Source of the DNA: JAPLZH01 sp964450345
GTDB taxonomy: Bacteria > Patescibacteriota > Minisyncoccia > Phycocordibacterales > PALSA-1337
Assembly (NCBI GenBank): GCA_964450345.1
Contig: CAYVEL010000025.1
Span: forward strand, 1-9,468
Reading direction: 5' to 3'
Length of the DNA: 9,468 bases
How positions within the stretch are numbered: position 1 is the first letter of the stretch; each line of letters starts with the position of its first letter. Positions 1 through 6,642 of the stretch are shown here, piece after piece. A program made the position numbers and the translations under genes. A model generated the notes under the pieces. That model was not told the DNA's origin. It saw only the letters and a list, made by a program, of their open reading frames with translations, and did not search any database.

Positions 1-279
1 TCCCCTAGGCGTCATTGGCTTGGTAGGCCATTACCCTACCAACTACCTGATACCGAATAGGCCCATCCTTTAGCGATAAATCTTTACTCCGAAGAGACTA
101 TCGAGCATTAGCCTGTCTTTCGACAAGTTATTCCCGACTAAAGGGTTGGTACCTATTTATTACTACCTCGTCTGCCGCTCGTTAATAAATTGATGTAATC
201 TCATATTAACGCGCTCGACTTGCATGCCTTATCCACGCCGCCAGCGTTCATCCTGAGCTAGGATCAAACTCTCACAATA
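1..279 (-). rRNA. rrs: 16S ribosomal RNA, 5' part (cut by window edge)
   Basis: Read on the minus strand, the universal 5' signature AGAGTTTGATCCTAGCTCAG starts at 272, followed by ATGAACGCTGGCGGCGTG and GGCATGCAAGTCGAGCG. From the E. coli numbering of that signature the mature 5' end should lie near 279; this end is estimated, not mapped. The gene runs off the left edge at about E. coli position 290, so roughly the first fifth is present. The downstream wording (GCGGCAGACGAGGTAGTAA, GTCGGGAATAACTT, GGTAGTTGGTAGGGTAA, GACGCCTAGGGGA) resembles Parcubacteria 16S from memory. No intron interrupts this part. Helix 6 is AT-rich (GCGTTAATATGAG... to AACGAGCGGC). The gene has its own promoter at 472-499 and a leader of about 186 nt. 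Confidence 0.96.
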
Positions 280-420
280 AAGTGAACGAAACAAAATAAA
301 ACGTAATACTATTTACATGTTATCTTGCGCCATCGTCTTTTTGTCCTGCTCGTAAAATTATTATTATACTTGGACTTGCTTACATTTACATAGTTCTTAA
401 TAGTTTTGTACTAACTATTT

Positions 421-465
421 TCTGTCGAATTTTTAAAGTTCACACCCTGTTAAATTAACAGGGTG
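421..465 (-). promoter_or_regulatory. boxB-like hairpin plus boxA-like antitermination site in the rRNA leader
   Basis: Read on the minus strand, the predicted transcript begins with a perfect inverted repeat: CACCCTGTTAA (465-455) and TTAACAGGGTG (453-443) around one central base. It is followed directly by TGAACTTTAAAA (442-431). The last motif matches E. coli rrn boxA (TGCTCTTTAACA) at 9 of 12 positions by my alignment. The order hairpin then boxA, close to the start of the leader, is that of bacterial rrn leaders, where boxA loads NusB-NusE and lets RNA polymerase read through the untranslated rRNA. The palindrome could instead be a protein operator at +1. No U-tract follows it, which argues against a terminator. 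Confidence 0.55.
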
Positions 466-471
466 ATGACT

Positions 472-499
472 AGTATACACGACCGGTTTTTATTGTCAA
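472..499 (-). promoter_or_regulatory. Promoter of the 16S rRNA gene
   Basis: On the minus strand a perfect -35 box TTGACA (499-494) is followed after 16 bp by TATACT (477-472), five of six bases of the -10 consensus. An AT-rich stretch lies upstream (500-520) and might act as an UP element. Transcription should start near 465, which places the hairpin and boxA-like motif at the very start of the leader and gives about 186 nt before mature 16S. It is the best match to the sigma-70 consensus in the window, as expected for an rRNA promoter. Confidence 0.75.
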
Positions 500-594
500 G
501 CAATTTAATACTTGGAAATAAGCTTAATCTATGGGCTTATTTTAAGGCTTGGATTTTAGCCATATTTTCAAATATTTTGATTTAAAAAAAGGAA

Positions 595-645
595 AATCAA
601 AGCGCCGGACGAAAGCTTTCGTCCGGCGCTTTGATTGTTTTTTCT
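595..645 (-). terminator. Strong bidirectional intrinsic terminator after secF
   Basis: Positions 595-615 and 616-636 are perfect inverted repeats of 21 bp each; allowing a four-base AGCT loop, the stem is about 19 bp with a GC-rich core (AGCGCCGGACG). On the minus strand the stem is followed by TTTTCC and seven T (590-584); on the plus strand by GTTTTTTCT (637-645). It lies about 42 bp after the secF stop and should insulate the secDF transcript from the rRNA promoter downstream. No plus-strand gene ends here, so its use on that strand would be only to stop antisense transcription. Confidence 0.92.
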
Positions 646-678
646 ATTATTTCTAACTAAAAAATAATATTACTTTAA

Positions 679-1587
679 TTATGCCTTCTTTCTAGACTGC
701 CACTTCTCTACTGTAACCAATAGTGGTGAACCTAGGAAAACTGAAGAATATGTACCTGAAATAATACCGATAATTAGTGCTAATGAGAAATGCTTTGTAA
801 CTTCTGGACCCCAGATATATAGAGCCACTAGTGACAATACTGTAGTCAAAGAAGTGTTAATAGATCTAATGAATGTCTGTCTAATACTGTCCCCTACTAT
901 TACATCAAAGCTCTTTTTCCATCCCTCTTCATGATTTCTTCTTAGATTTTCTCTAACTCTATCGAATACCACAATAGTATCGTGAATAGAGAAACCCAGA
1001 ACCACTAGAAGTGCTGTAACGAATAGTGTATCTATCTCATATCCATAGAAATATCCGAGTATTGAGAAAACACCTACAGGAAGCACCACGTCATGCGCTA
1101 AAGCCACAATAGCTATCGCACCGTACTTCCAAGAAGAAACTGGCTTAGACACCTTTCTGAAGGCGTAAGTGATAAATACCACTATGGCTAAGATAACAAG
1201 AGTAATAGATAGAGCAGCCTTCTTCTTTGCTTCTGTACCTAGAACTGGACCAATAGTACTAAATCTATCCTCTACGAATTTCTTTGTACCACCAACATTA
1301 AGTGCCTTATCCAGATTATTCTTTTCTTCCTGAGTTATGTGCTTTGCAGTAATAATATAACCCTTATCTCCTATTGTTCTTACAGTCTCATTAAGATTTA
1401 AATCTTTCAAACTATTCTTAACATCTTCTACAGAAGGTCTGTCTGAAACATAAGTAATTTCTAAAATTGTTCCACCCTTAAAATCAATTCCTAGATTCAA
1501 TCCCCACTTCGCTACTGAAAAGATAGAAGCGGCGAAAAGTATTACTGATATTGTGTAGAATATTTTTCTATATTTAACGATAGTCAT
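679..1587 (-). CDS. secF: Protein translocase subunit SecF
   Basis: SecF is the smaller half of the SecDF complex, an RND-type membrane protein that uses the proton motive force to help pull exported proteins out of the SecYEG channel. The 302 residues fit the family. There is a membrane segment at about 12-29, the family motif LGIDFKGGT at 32-40, then an external domain to about 120. Five more membrane segments follow (about 124-143, 155-178, 185-207, 247-259, 267-290). ALAHD (162-166) and IHDTIVVFDRVREN (201-214) are typical. D203 and R241 line up with E. coli SecF D213 and R247 of the proton path, with four extra residues between them. The start lies 5 bp after the secD stop, without a Shine-Dalgarno motif, so translation is probably coupled. 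The gene ends with TAA and is followed by a strong terminator. Confidence 0.97.
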   Translation of the reverse strand: MTIVKYRKIFYTISVILFAASIFSVAKWGLNLGIDFKGGTILEITYVSDRPSVEDVKNSLKDLNLNETVRTIGDKGYIITAKHITQEEKNNLDKALNVGGTKKFVEDRFSTIGPVLGTEAKKKAALSITLVILAIVVFITYAFRKVSKPVSSWKYGAIAIVALAHDVVLPVGVFSILGYFYGYEIDTLFVTALLVVLGFSIHDTIVVFDRVRENLRRNHEEGWKKSFDVIVGDSIRQTFIRSINTSLTTVLSLVALYIWGPEVTKHFSLALIIGIISGTYSSVFLGSPLLVTVEKWQSRKKA

Positions 1588-1592
1588 GATAT

Positions 1593-2975
1593 TTATTTAG
1601 TGAATCCTGAACTTAGTATGAATTTAGTAAATCTATTAGTTTTCTTAATTCCGATAGCTAGTAGAAGTGTTCTAGATAGCACAATAGCTGTAAGCATAGA
1701 TGTTACGACACCGATACCGAAAACCAATGCGAAACCTTCAATAATAGAAGCTGATGGGAATAAGTATAGAATTACAGCTGTAATAATACTTGAAGTGTTA
1801 CTGTCTCTAATAGATGGCCATGCTCTATGGAAACCTTCCTTTATAGCATCAAATGATTCCTTGCCGGACTTTAACTCTTCTTTCATTCTTTCGAAAATAA
1901 GAATGTTCGCATCCACTGCCATACCTATAGACAATATAAATCCAGCAATACCTGCAGCTGTTAGAGTAACACCGAATATCTTAAAGATAATTAGGTTTAC
2001 TACAATGTATGCGAGTAAAGCTATAACAGCTAATACTCCTGGTAGTCTGTACCAAATAGTTAGGAATACTGCGATAATAATTATTGCGTATAGTCCAGCC
2101 TGAACTCCTGCCTTAGTAGCCTCACCTCCTAGAGAGGCTCCTACTGTCTGAGTAGAGATATTTTCGATTGGAACTGGCAATGCTCCATAATTAAGGTTTC
2201 TAACAAGTTTCTTTGCTTCTTCTACTGAAAACTTACCTGTAATCTGTGCTTTACCATCTCTAATTTCTGTCTGAATTGTAGGATTTGATATTAGATTACC
2301 ATCAAGGAAAATAGCTAAGGATTCGCCAATATTTTCTTTAGTAATCTTTGCAAATAGATCTGCACCTTCACTGTTAAATGTAAGACCTACTTCTGGGAAA
2401 TTTGTAGTCTGGTTATACATTAACTGAGACTTCTTAAGAAGAGCTCCTGTAAGTCCTGTTTCTATGAATATTTTCTGCTGTAGAGCAGCAATTGTAGTAG
2501 ATGCAGCCTCTAACTGTTCTGGAGTACTACTTGCTTCTATTCTCTGTAATTCTTTAATTACATTTTTATCAGCTAGTCTGAAATCTAGAGTAGGAGTAAG
2601 ACCAATTAATTTCTTTGCTTCAGCAACATCTGTAACTCCTGGAAGCTCTACGATTAATTTATGTTCACCACCCTTCTCTGTTAATATACCCTCTTCTATT
2701 CTGACATTTGCTTCAGAAACTCCGAAAAGGTTTACTCTCTTTTCAATAACATCACGAAGTGTCTGCATTGAAGCATTAACATCTGAAGATGCTATCTTAG
2801 AAACATCTGCTTTATAAACAAGGTGTGTACCACCGTTTAGATCAAGACCTAGTTTGAACGGAAAAGACTTTAAAATTCCGACTCCTGAATCTGATTTATA
2901 TACTGACCAGCCTAGGAAAGCGCCGAGTATGATCAATATTAGAGCTAAAACTCTGATTTGGGCTATATTTTTCAT
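1593..2975 (-). CDS. secD: Protein translocase subunit SecD
   Basis: SecD is the larger half of the SecDF export motor and carries the big periplasm-side (here extracytoplasmic) P1 head that grips the emerging preprotein. The 460 residues are on the short side but complete. There is an N-terminal membrane segment (8-24), KLGLDLNGGTHLVY (41-54), VNLFGVSE (81-88), the LPGV motif (111-114), NPTIQTEI (231-238) and LNYGALPVPI (261-270). Five C-terminal membrane segments from about residue 290 contain GMAVDANILIFERMKEEL (351-368), where D355 corresponds to the proton-relay aspartate, and RAWPSIRDSNTSS (384-396). The ATG lies only 9 bp after a consensus -10 box, so the mRNA should be almost leaderless; no better start exists downstream, because the first membrane helix begins at once. 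It is cotranscribed with secF. No yajC is seen next to it. Confidence 0.97.
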   Translation of the reverse strand: MKNIAQIRVLALILIILGAFLGWSVYKSDSGVGILKSFPFKLGLDLNGGTHLVYKADVSKIASSDVNASMQTLRDVIEKRVNLFGVSEANVRIEEGILTEKGGEHKLIVELPGVTDVAEAKKLIGLTPTLDFRLADKNVIKELQRIEASSTPEQLEAASTTIAALQQKIFIETGLTGALLKKSQLMYNQTTNFPEVGLTFNSEGADLFAKITKENIGESLAIFLDGNLISNPTIQTEIRDGKAQITGKFSVEEAKKLVRNLNYGALPVPIENISTQTVGASLGGEATKAGVQAGLYAIIIIAVFLTIWYRLPGVLAVIALLAYIVVNLIIFKIFGVTLTAAGIAGFILSIGMAVDANILIFERMKEELKSGKESFDAIKEGFHRAWPSIRDSNTSSIITAVILYLFPSASIIEGFALVFGIGVVTSMLTAIVLSRTLLLAIGIKKTNRFTKFILSSGFTK

Positions 2976-2984
2976 GTATGACTT

Positions 2985-3012
2985 ATTATATTCAAATAGA
3001 TAAACCTTGCAA
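2985..3012 (-). promoter_or_regulatory. Promoter of secD-secF
   Basis: On the minus strand TTGCAA (3012-3007, four of six matches to the -35 consensus) is followed after 16 bp by a perfect TATAAT (2990-2985). Transcription should start near 2978, only about three bases before the secD ATG at 2975. The 50 bp between the epimerase stop (3026) and secD hold nothing else, and I see no terminator for the upstream operon, so read-through into secD is also possible. Confidence 0.6.
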
Positions 3013-3025
3013 CAACACAGTATAA

Positions 3026-4081
3026 CTATGACACGAAGCTAGCGTAACGTCCCTCTTTCTTAGAAAACGCGTTAATGGAATCAGTTTTATATTTATAACC
3101 ATATTTTCTGGTTATCTTAGAGCCGTCTACTGCTATAGGATAAGAATAAGATTTCCAACCCCCTCTAGATGTTGGCACCTTTCCTCTAGAAATATGCCAA
3201 GCGAAAAAGAAAGCTATTCTAATCATCCAAGGCTTAACCATTAACATTTTCTTATTTACTGCCTTTGCCATATCCTCACCCTTAACTACAGGACCTGGAG
3301 GACAAGCGTTAAAGACTTCATAAGACTCCTTAATATCACTAAATGATAGAAGTTCCACAATATCATTAATATCATCTTCATGAATAAACTGTCTGCACCA
3401 TTTTGGAGTGACAGGCACCCATGATACTAAAGCTGATATAGCTTTGTTTATAAAACCATCTTTCATTTGTCCTGATAGAACAGACTGTAATCCGAAACGG
3501 ACTCTCATATAACGACCTCTAGGGCCAGTTATAGCAGCTGGACGTATGATGAACACCTGTTTATTCTTACCCTTACTAAAATTATAATCAAACTTCTGCT
3601 TTAGATGTTCTTCTGTAATTTTCTTTTCAATAGCATATAGATAATCACTATCTCTAAAAGGATTTTCTTCAGTAAATCTAAATTCAATAGTATTGTCTGG
3701 TCTAGCAGAATAAGAAGCTACCGTAGAAAAATGAATTATCTTTTTAACGCTTGGTGTATTAAAAGCAAAATCAAAAACATTATCAGAACCAACAACATTC
3801 CAATTCCATTGTAAATCCTTATTTCCATACATCTCTCTAATCTGCCAAGCAGTATGAATAACTATTTCAGGATTTAATTTAGAAACCTCTTTTACCCAAT
3901 CAGTGTCAGCGGTATTACTCTTTACCCAAACCAAGTTAGGTATATCTTTAAGAAATTCTGGTTTTTCTTCTTTATCTAAACCAATTATTTTTTCAATATC
4001 TCCCCTCTTATGAAACTGATGTATAAGCATGGTACCGATATATCCAGCACCTCCAGTGATTAGAATTGTCTTTTTATTCAT
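3026..4081 (-). CDS. NAD-dependent epimerase/dehydratase (extended SDR family)
   Basis: This is a short-chain dehydrogenase/reductase of the nucleotide-sugar epimerase/dehydratase type, 351 residues. The N-terminal Rossmann fold shows TGGAGYIG at 9-16 (NAD-binding GxxGxxG), an acidic residue at the end of the second strand (GLD, 34-36), and IHFST (116-120), which supplies the catalytic Ser/Thr. The active-site YxxxK is Y149-AIE-K153. RPAAITGPRG (180-189) and FIHEDDIND (232-240) are typical of the substrate half of the fold. The substrate cannot be told from sequence; a UDP- or dTDP-sugar is likely because the gene follows a polyprenyl-phosphate sugar transferase by 12 bp in the same operon. 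Sterol-dehydrogenase-like members of the family are an alternative. The start has no Shine-Dalgarno motif. It ends with TAG. Confidence 0.88.
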   Translation of the reverse strand: MNKKTILITGGAGYIGTMLIHQFHKRGDIEKIIGLDKEEKPEFLKDIPNLVWVKSNTADTDWVKEVSKLNPEIVIHTAWQIREMYGNKDLQWNWNVVGSDNVFDFAFNTPSVKKIIHFSTVASYSARPDNTIEFRFTEENPFRDSDYLYAIEKKITEEHLKQKFDYNFSKGKNKQVFIIRPAAITGPRGRYMRVRFGLQSVLSGQMKDGFINKAISALVSWVPVTPKWCRQFIHEDDINDIVELLSFSDIKESYEVFNACPPGPVVKGEDMAKAVNKKMLMVKPWMIRIAFFFAWHISRGKVPTSRGGWKSYSYPIAVDGSKITRKYGYKYKTDSINAFSKKEGRYASFVS

Positions 4082-4093
4082 ACGAGAAGTATA

Positions 4094-5437
4094 TTACATA
4101 CCAAGCCTAGAGAAAAGAGTTCTTATTGTCTTCAATACTATAGTAAGATCAAGCCAAAGAGATCTCTGCTTAATATAATACAAGTCATAAGCCAAACGTA
4201 TCTTTGTTTCTTCTAATGATTGTGGTGGCAAACCTTGAGTGGTTTGTGCCCATCCTGAAAGTCCTGGTTTAATAGTGTAACGCGAAGCGTAGTAAGGAAT
4301 CTTTCTAAACAACTCCTGTCCGAGCGCTTCTATGTCTGGTCTTGGACCAATTAAAGACATATCACCCTTAACAACACTCCAGAGCTGAGGAAGCTCATCA
4401 ATTCTAGTCTTTCTAATGAAAGCTCCGACTTTAGTTACTCTATTATCACTTTTATCTAGCCATTTTCCGGAATCAGATTTATCTCCCTTCATCGATCTAA
4501 ACTTCGCAATAGAAATATTCTTACCATTCTTTCCAACTCTATTCTGTCTTATTAAAATAACTCCTCCATCTTCAATCTTAATAGCTAGAAATACAAATGG
4601 ATAAATAATAGCAGTCGGTATTAATAAGATCACAGATATAACAATATCCATTATTCTCTTAATAACATCGTAAGCTACTCTTCTAGAAAAAGAGACATTT
4701 CTAATAAGCCACGCATGATCAATCACAGAAAGAGGTATTCTCCTAAATAGATCCTCGTATAATTTACCAGCATCGATAAAATCTACTCTAGAAAATAATA
4801 ATTCATATAAATAAGGCAGTGCTTCAGCAACTTTCTGATCACCAGAATCAAAAACAATAAATCTTACATTATCATCCACGACTAGTTTCTCTATAGTTTC
4901 TGCTGAAGTTTTAGCATCACTAATATCAAATTTATTTTTAAAACAAAATGGAAGTCTTTTATTAGCATTTACTTCATCAAACAATTCATCTGCCTCCTTA
5001 CTATTAGCCAGAAGCAGAGCATTATCCTGTCTTCTTTCAGAAATGAATCCATCTAGATAAACTCTCCACACCACTAGTAGTAAGGTGGATATCAATGAGA
5101 AAATCAACAGGTTTGTCTTCGGTGCGATATCTAAAAATGGTGCAATAAAATAAAAGAAAGCTACTCCTATTAAAAGGTTAATTACCTGCGATATTACAAT
5201 TCCCTTTAATACCTTACCTCTCTGGAAAAGGATTTGATGATCATAAATACCAGATATAAAATAGACTGCTATAGAGATGATAAATACAGGAATAAAAGCA
5301 TTAATATGATCTTTAATTAAATTAACATTAGGTAATTCAAAATTTCTTAAATAAAGAGCCAAAAATAAGGATATTCCTAAAATGAATAAATCCCCTAAAA
5401 TAAGCCTTATCTTCTCGTTTCTTATTATTCCCTTCAT
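4094..5437 (-). CDS. Polyprenyl-phosphate sugar-1-phosphate transferase (WcaJ/WbaP type)
   Basis: This membrane enzyme transfers a sugar-1-phosphate from a nucleotide sugar to undecaprenyl phosphate, the first step in building many surface polysaccharides or glycans. The 447 residues have the full large-form layout. Four N-terminal membrane segments (about 11-30, 46-63, 79-100, 108-126) are followed by a cytoplasmic Rossmann-like CoA_binding_3 region (about 137-235). A reentrant/membrane helix (about 258-287) then leads into the bacterial sugar transferase domain. The catalytic domain shows KFRSM (312-316), RKTRIDELPQL (342-352) with the Asp-Glu pair D347-E348, GDMSLIGPRP (358-367), KPGLSGWAQ (390-398) and YDLYYIKQRS (417-426). 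The sugar (glucose, galactose or an amino sugar) cannot be told. It is first gene of the operon with the epimerase and starts 62 bp from the divergent GT4 gene. A weak TATACC box sits 14 bp before the ATG; no Shine-Dalgarno motif is seen. Confidence 0.94.
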   Translation of the reverse strand: MKGIIRNEKIRLILGDLFILGISLFLALYLRNFELPNVNLIKDHINAFIPVFIISIAVYFISGIYDHQILFQRGKVLKGIVISQVINLLIGVAFFYFIAPFLDIAPKTNLLIFSLISTLLLVVWRVYLDGFISERRQDNALLLANSKEADELFDEVNANKRLPFCFKNKFDISDAKTSAETIEKLVVDDNVRFIVFDSGDQKVAEALPYLYELLFSRVDFIDAGKLYEDLFRRIPLSVIDHAWLIRNVSFSRRVAYDVIKRIMDIVISVILLIPTAIIYPFVFLAIKIEDGGVILIRQNRVGKNGKNISIAKFRSMKGDKSDSGKWLDKSDNRVTKVGAFIRKTRIDELPQLWSVVKGDMSLIGPRPDIEALGQELFRKIPYYASRYTIKPGLSGWAQTTQGLPPQSLEETKIRLAYDLYYIKQRSLWLDLTIVLKTIRTLFSRLGM

Positions 5438-5474
5438 ACTGATTACTTTAAGGTATAAATGAATAAAAATAAAG

Positions 5475-5483
5475 TGCTATAAT
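5475..5483 (+). promoter_or_regulatory. Extended -10 promoter of the GT4 gene
   Basis: TGCTATAAT (5475-5483) is a perfect extended -10 element (TGnTATAAT). No convincing -35 box lies 16-18 bp upstream, which extended -10 promoters can tolerate. Transcription should start near 5490, leaving about 10 nt before the ATG and no Shine-Dalgarno motif. The 11-mer GTGCTATAATT is repeated before the gene starting at 9384. Confidence 0.6.
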
Positions 5484-5499
5484 TTCTTAGTAAAACATC

Positions 5500-6642
5500 A
5501 TGACCAAAATCAATAAAAATAAAAAAACGAAAATACTTATAGCCATAACTAAAAGTAACTGGGGTGGCGCTCAAAAATATGTGTTTGATATAGCTACAAA
5601 TCTAGATTTTAATAAATATGATGTTGTTGTGGCATTTGGTGGCAATGGTGAACTTAAGAATAAACTTCAAGATTTAAATATAAAGACAGTATCTCTAGAC
5701 TCACTAGGTAGAGATATAAATTTCTTTAAAGATATTAAATCTTTCTTAGATCTATATAAAATAATAAAATCTGAAAATCCAGACATACTCCACCTTAATA
5801 GTTCTAAAATAGGAGCAACTGGAAGCCTTATTGGAAGATTGTTAAGAATTCCTAAAATAATATTCACAGCGCACGGTTGGGCTTTTAGTGAAGACAGGAG
5901 CACACTGTCAAAAATAATATTTCGATCTATCGCATATCTAACTATTTTTCTATCTCATAAAACAATACTTGTATCAAAAGGATTAAAAAAACAACTTGGC
6001 CCCCTACCTTTCTCAAAAAATAAAACTGTTCTTATTTATAACGGCATAGGAAACATAGATTTTTTAAATAAAGAAATAGCTAGAACAGAAATAGAAAATA
6101 TTCTAAAAATAAAAATTTCTAAAAAAATCTGGATTGGAAACATTGGAGAATTACACCATATAAAAGGCCAAAATTATGCTATTGAGGCTTTTAAAGAAAT
6201 TAACAATCCAGATATTGGATTATTTATTACTGGCGAAGGAGAAAAACGCTCTGATCTAGAAAAACAAATAAAAGAAAGTTCTCTTCAGGAAAGCGTATTC
6301 CTGCTTGGTAATATAAAAAACGCTTCAAGATACCTAAAAGCTTTTGACATCTATATACACCCTTCTCTATCAGAAGCATTGGCATTCGCTATTTTAGAAG
6401 CAGGAAAAGCAGAAATACCTATTATCGCCTCTAGAGTAGGCGGAATACCGGAAATAATAAACGCCAACGAAGGAATTCTTATAGAACCAAGAAAGCCAGA
6501 GTTAATTAAAAAATCTATAGAAAATATTATTAACAATCCGGAATTAGCAAAGAAATACAGTAAAAACTTAAAGACAAGAATAGATACAGAATTTTCTATA
6601 TCAAAAATGATTAAAGAAACTGAGGAGTTATACTCTAAATAA
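5500..6642 (+). CDS. Family GT4 glycosyltransferase (GT-B fold)
   Basis: This is a retaining glycosyltransferase of the GT4 (glycosyl transferases group 1) family, 380 residues, likely adding a sugar to a lipid-linked or cell-surface acceptor on the cytoplasmic face. The N-terminal half has the glycine-rich loop WGGAQKYV (21-28), then HLNSSKIGATGSL (98-110) and FTAHGWAFS (122-130). The C-terminal donor-binding half starts after IYNGI (179-183) and shows ITGEGEKR (243-250), HPSLSEALAFAILEA (287-301) with the EX7E pair E292 and E300, and SRVGGIPEII (311-320). Donor and acceptor cannot be told. It is the only plus-strand gene here, divergent from the sugar transferase operon and convergent with rodA; by eye it is more A-rich and lower in G+C than the secDF region. 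Its stop TAA abuts the rodA stop with no base between. An N-terminal KINKNKKTK tail precedes the first strand. Confidence 0.93.
   Translation: MTKINKNKKTKILIAITKSNWGGAQKYVFDIATNLDFNKYDVVVAFGGNGELKNKLQDLNIKTVSLDSLGRDINFFKDIKSFLDLYKIIKSENPDILHLNSSKIGATGSLIGRLLRIPKIIFTAHGWAFSEDRSTLSKIIFRSIAYLTIFLSHKTILVSKGLKKQLGPLPFSKNKTVLIYNGIGNIDFLNKEIARTEIENILKIKISKKIWIGNIGELHHIKGQNYAIEAFKEINNPDIGLFITGEGEKRSDLEKQIKESSLQESVFLLGNIKNASRYLKAFDIYIHPSLSEALAFAILEAGKAEIPIIASRVGGIPEIINANEGILIEPRKPELIKKSIENIINNPELAKKYSKNLKTRIDTEFSISKMIKETEELYSK

Noticed and set aside
280..420. Search of the rRNA leader for a small gene, tRNA or riboswitch
   Set aside because: No tRNA-like cloverleaf, no open frame with a start signal and no known aptamer core were seen; it reads as leader and processing sequence.
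443..465. The palindrome CACCCTGTTAA-A-TTAACAGGGTG read as a transcription terminator
   Set aside because: No T-run follows on either strand, and it falls at the predicted +1 of the rRNA transcript, so a leader hairpin or operator fits better.
516..542. Inverted repeat AAATAAGC / GCTTATTT with an 11-base loop
   Set aside because: The stem is only 8 bp and AT-rich, lies upstream of the rRNA -35 box and has no clean T-tract; chance is likely in such AT-rich DNA.
1600..2103. Plus-strand open frame of 167 codons antisense to secD
   Set aside because: It mirrors a well-conserved SecD coding region, has no family features and no promoter; it is a shadow of the real gene, as are the shorter antisense frames at 2464-2817, 4416-4604, 5667-5903 and 6351-6536.
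5438..5499. Consensus promoter for the sugar transferase operon in the divergent spacer
   Set aside because: Only a weak TATACC box is present about 14 bp before the ATG with no convincing -35 box, so I mention it in the gene entry and do not list it as a feature.
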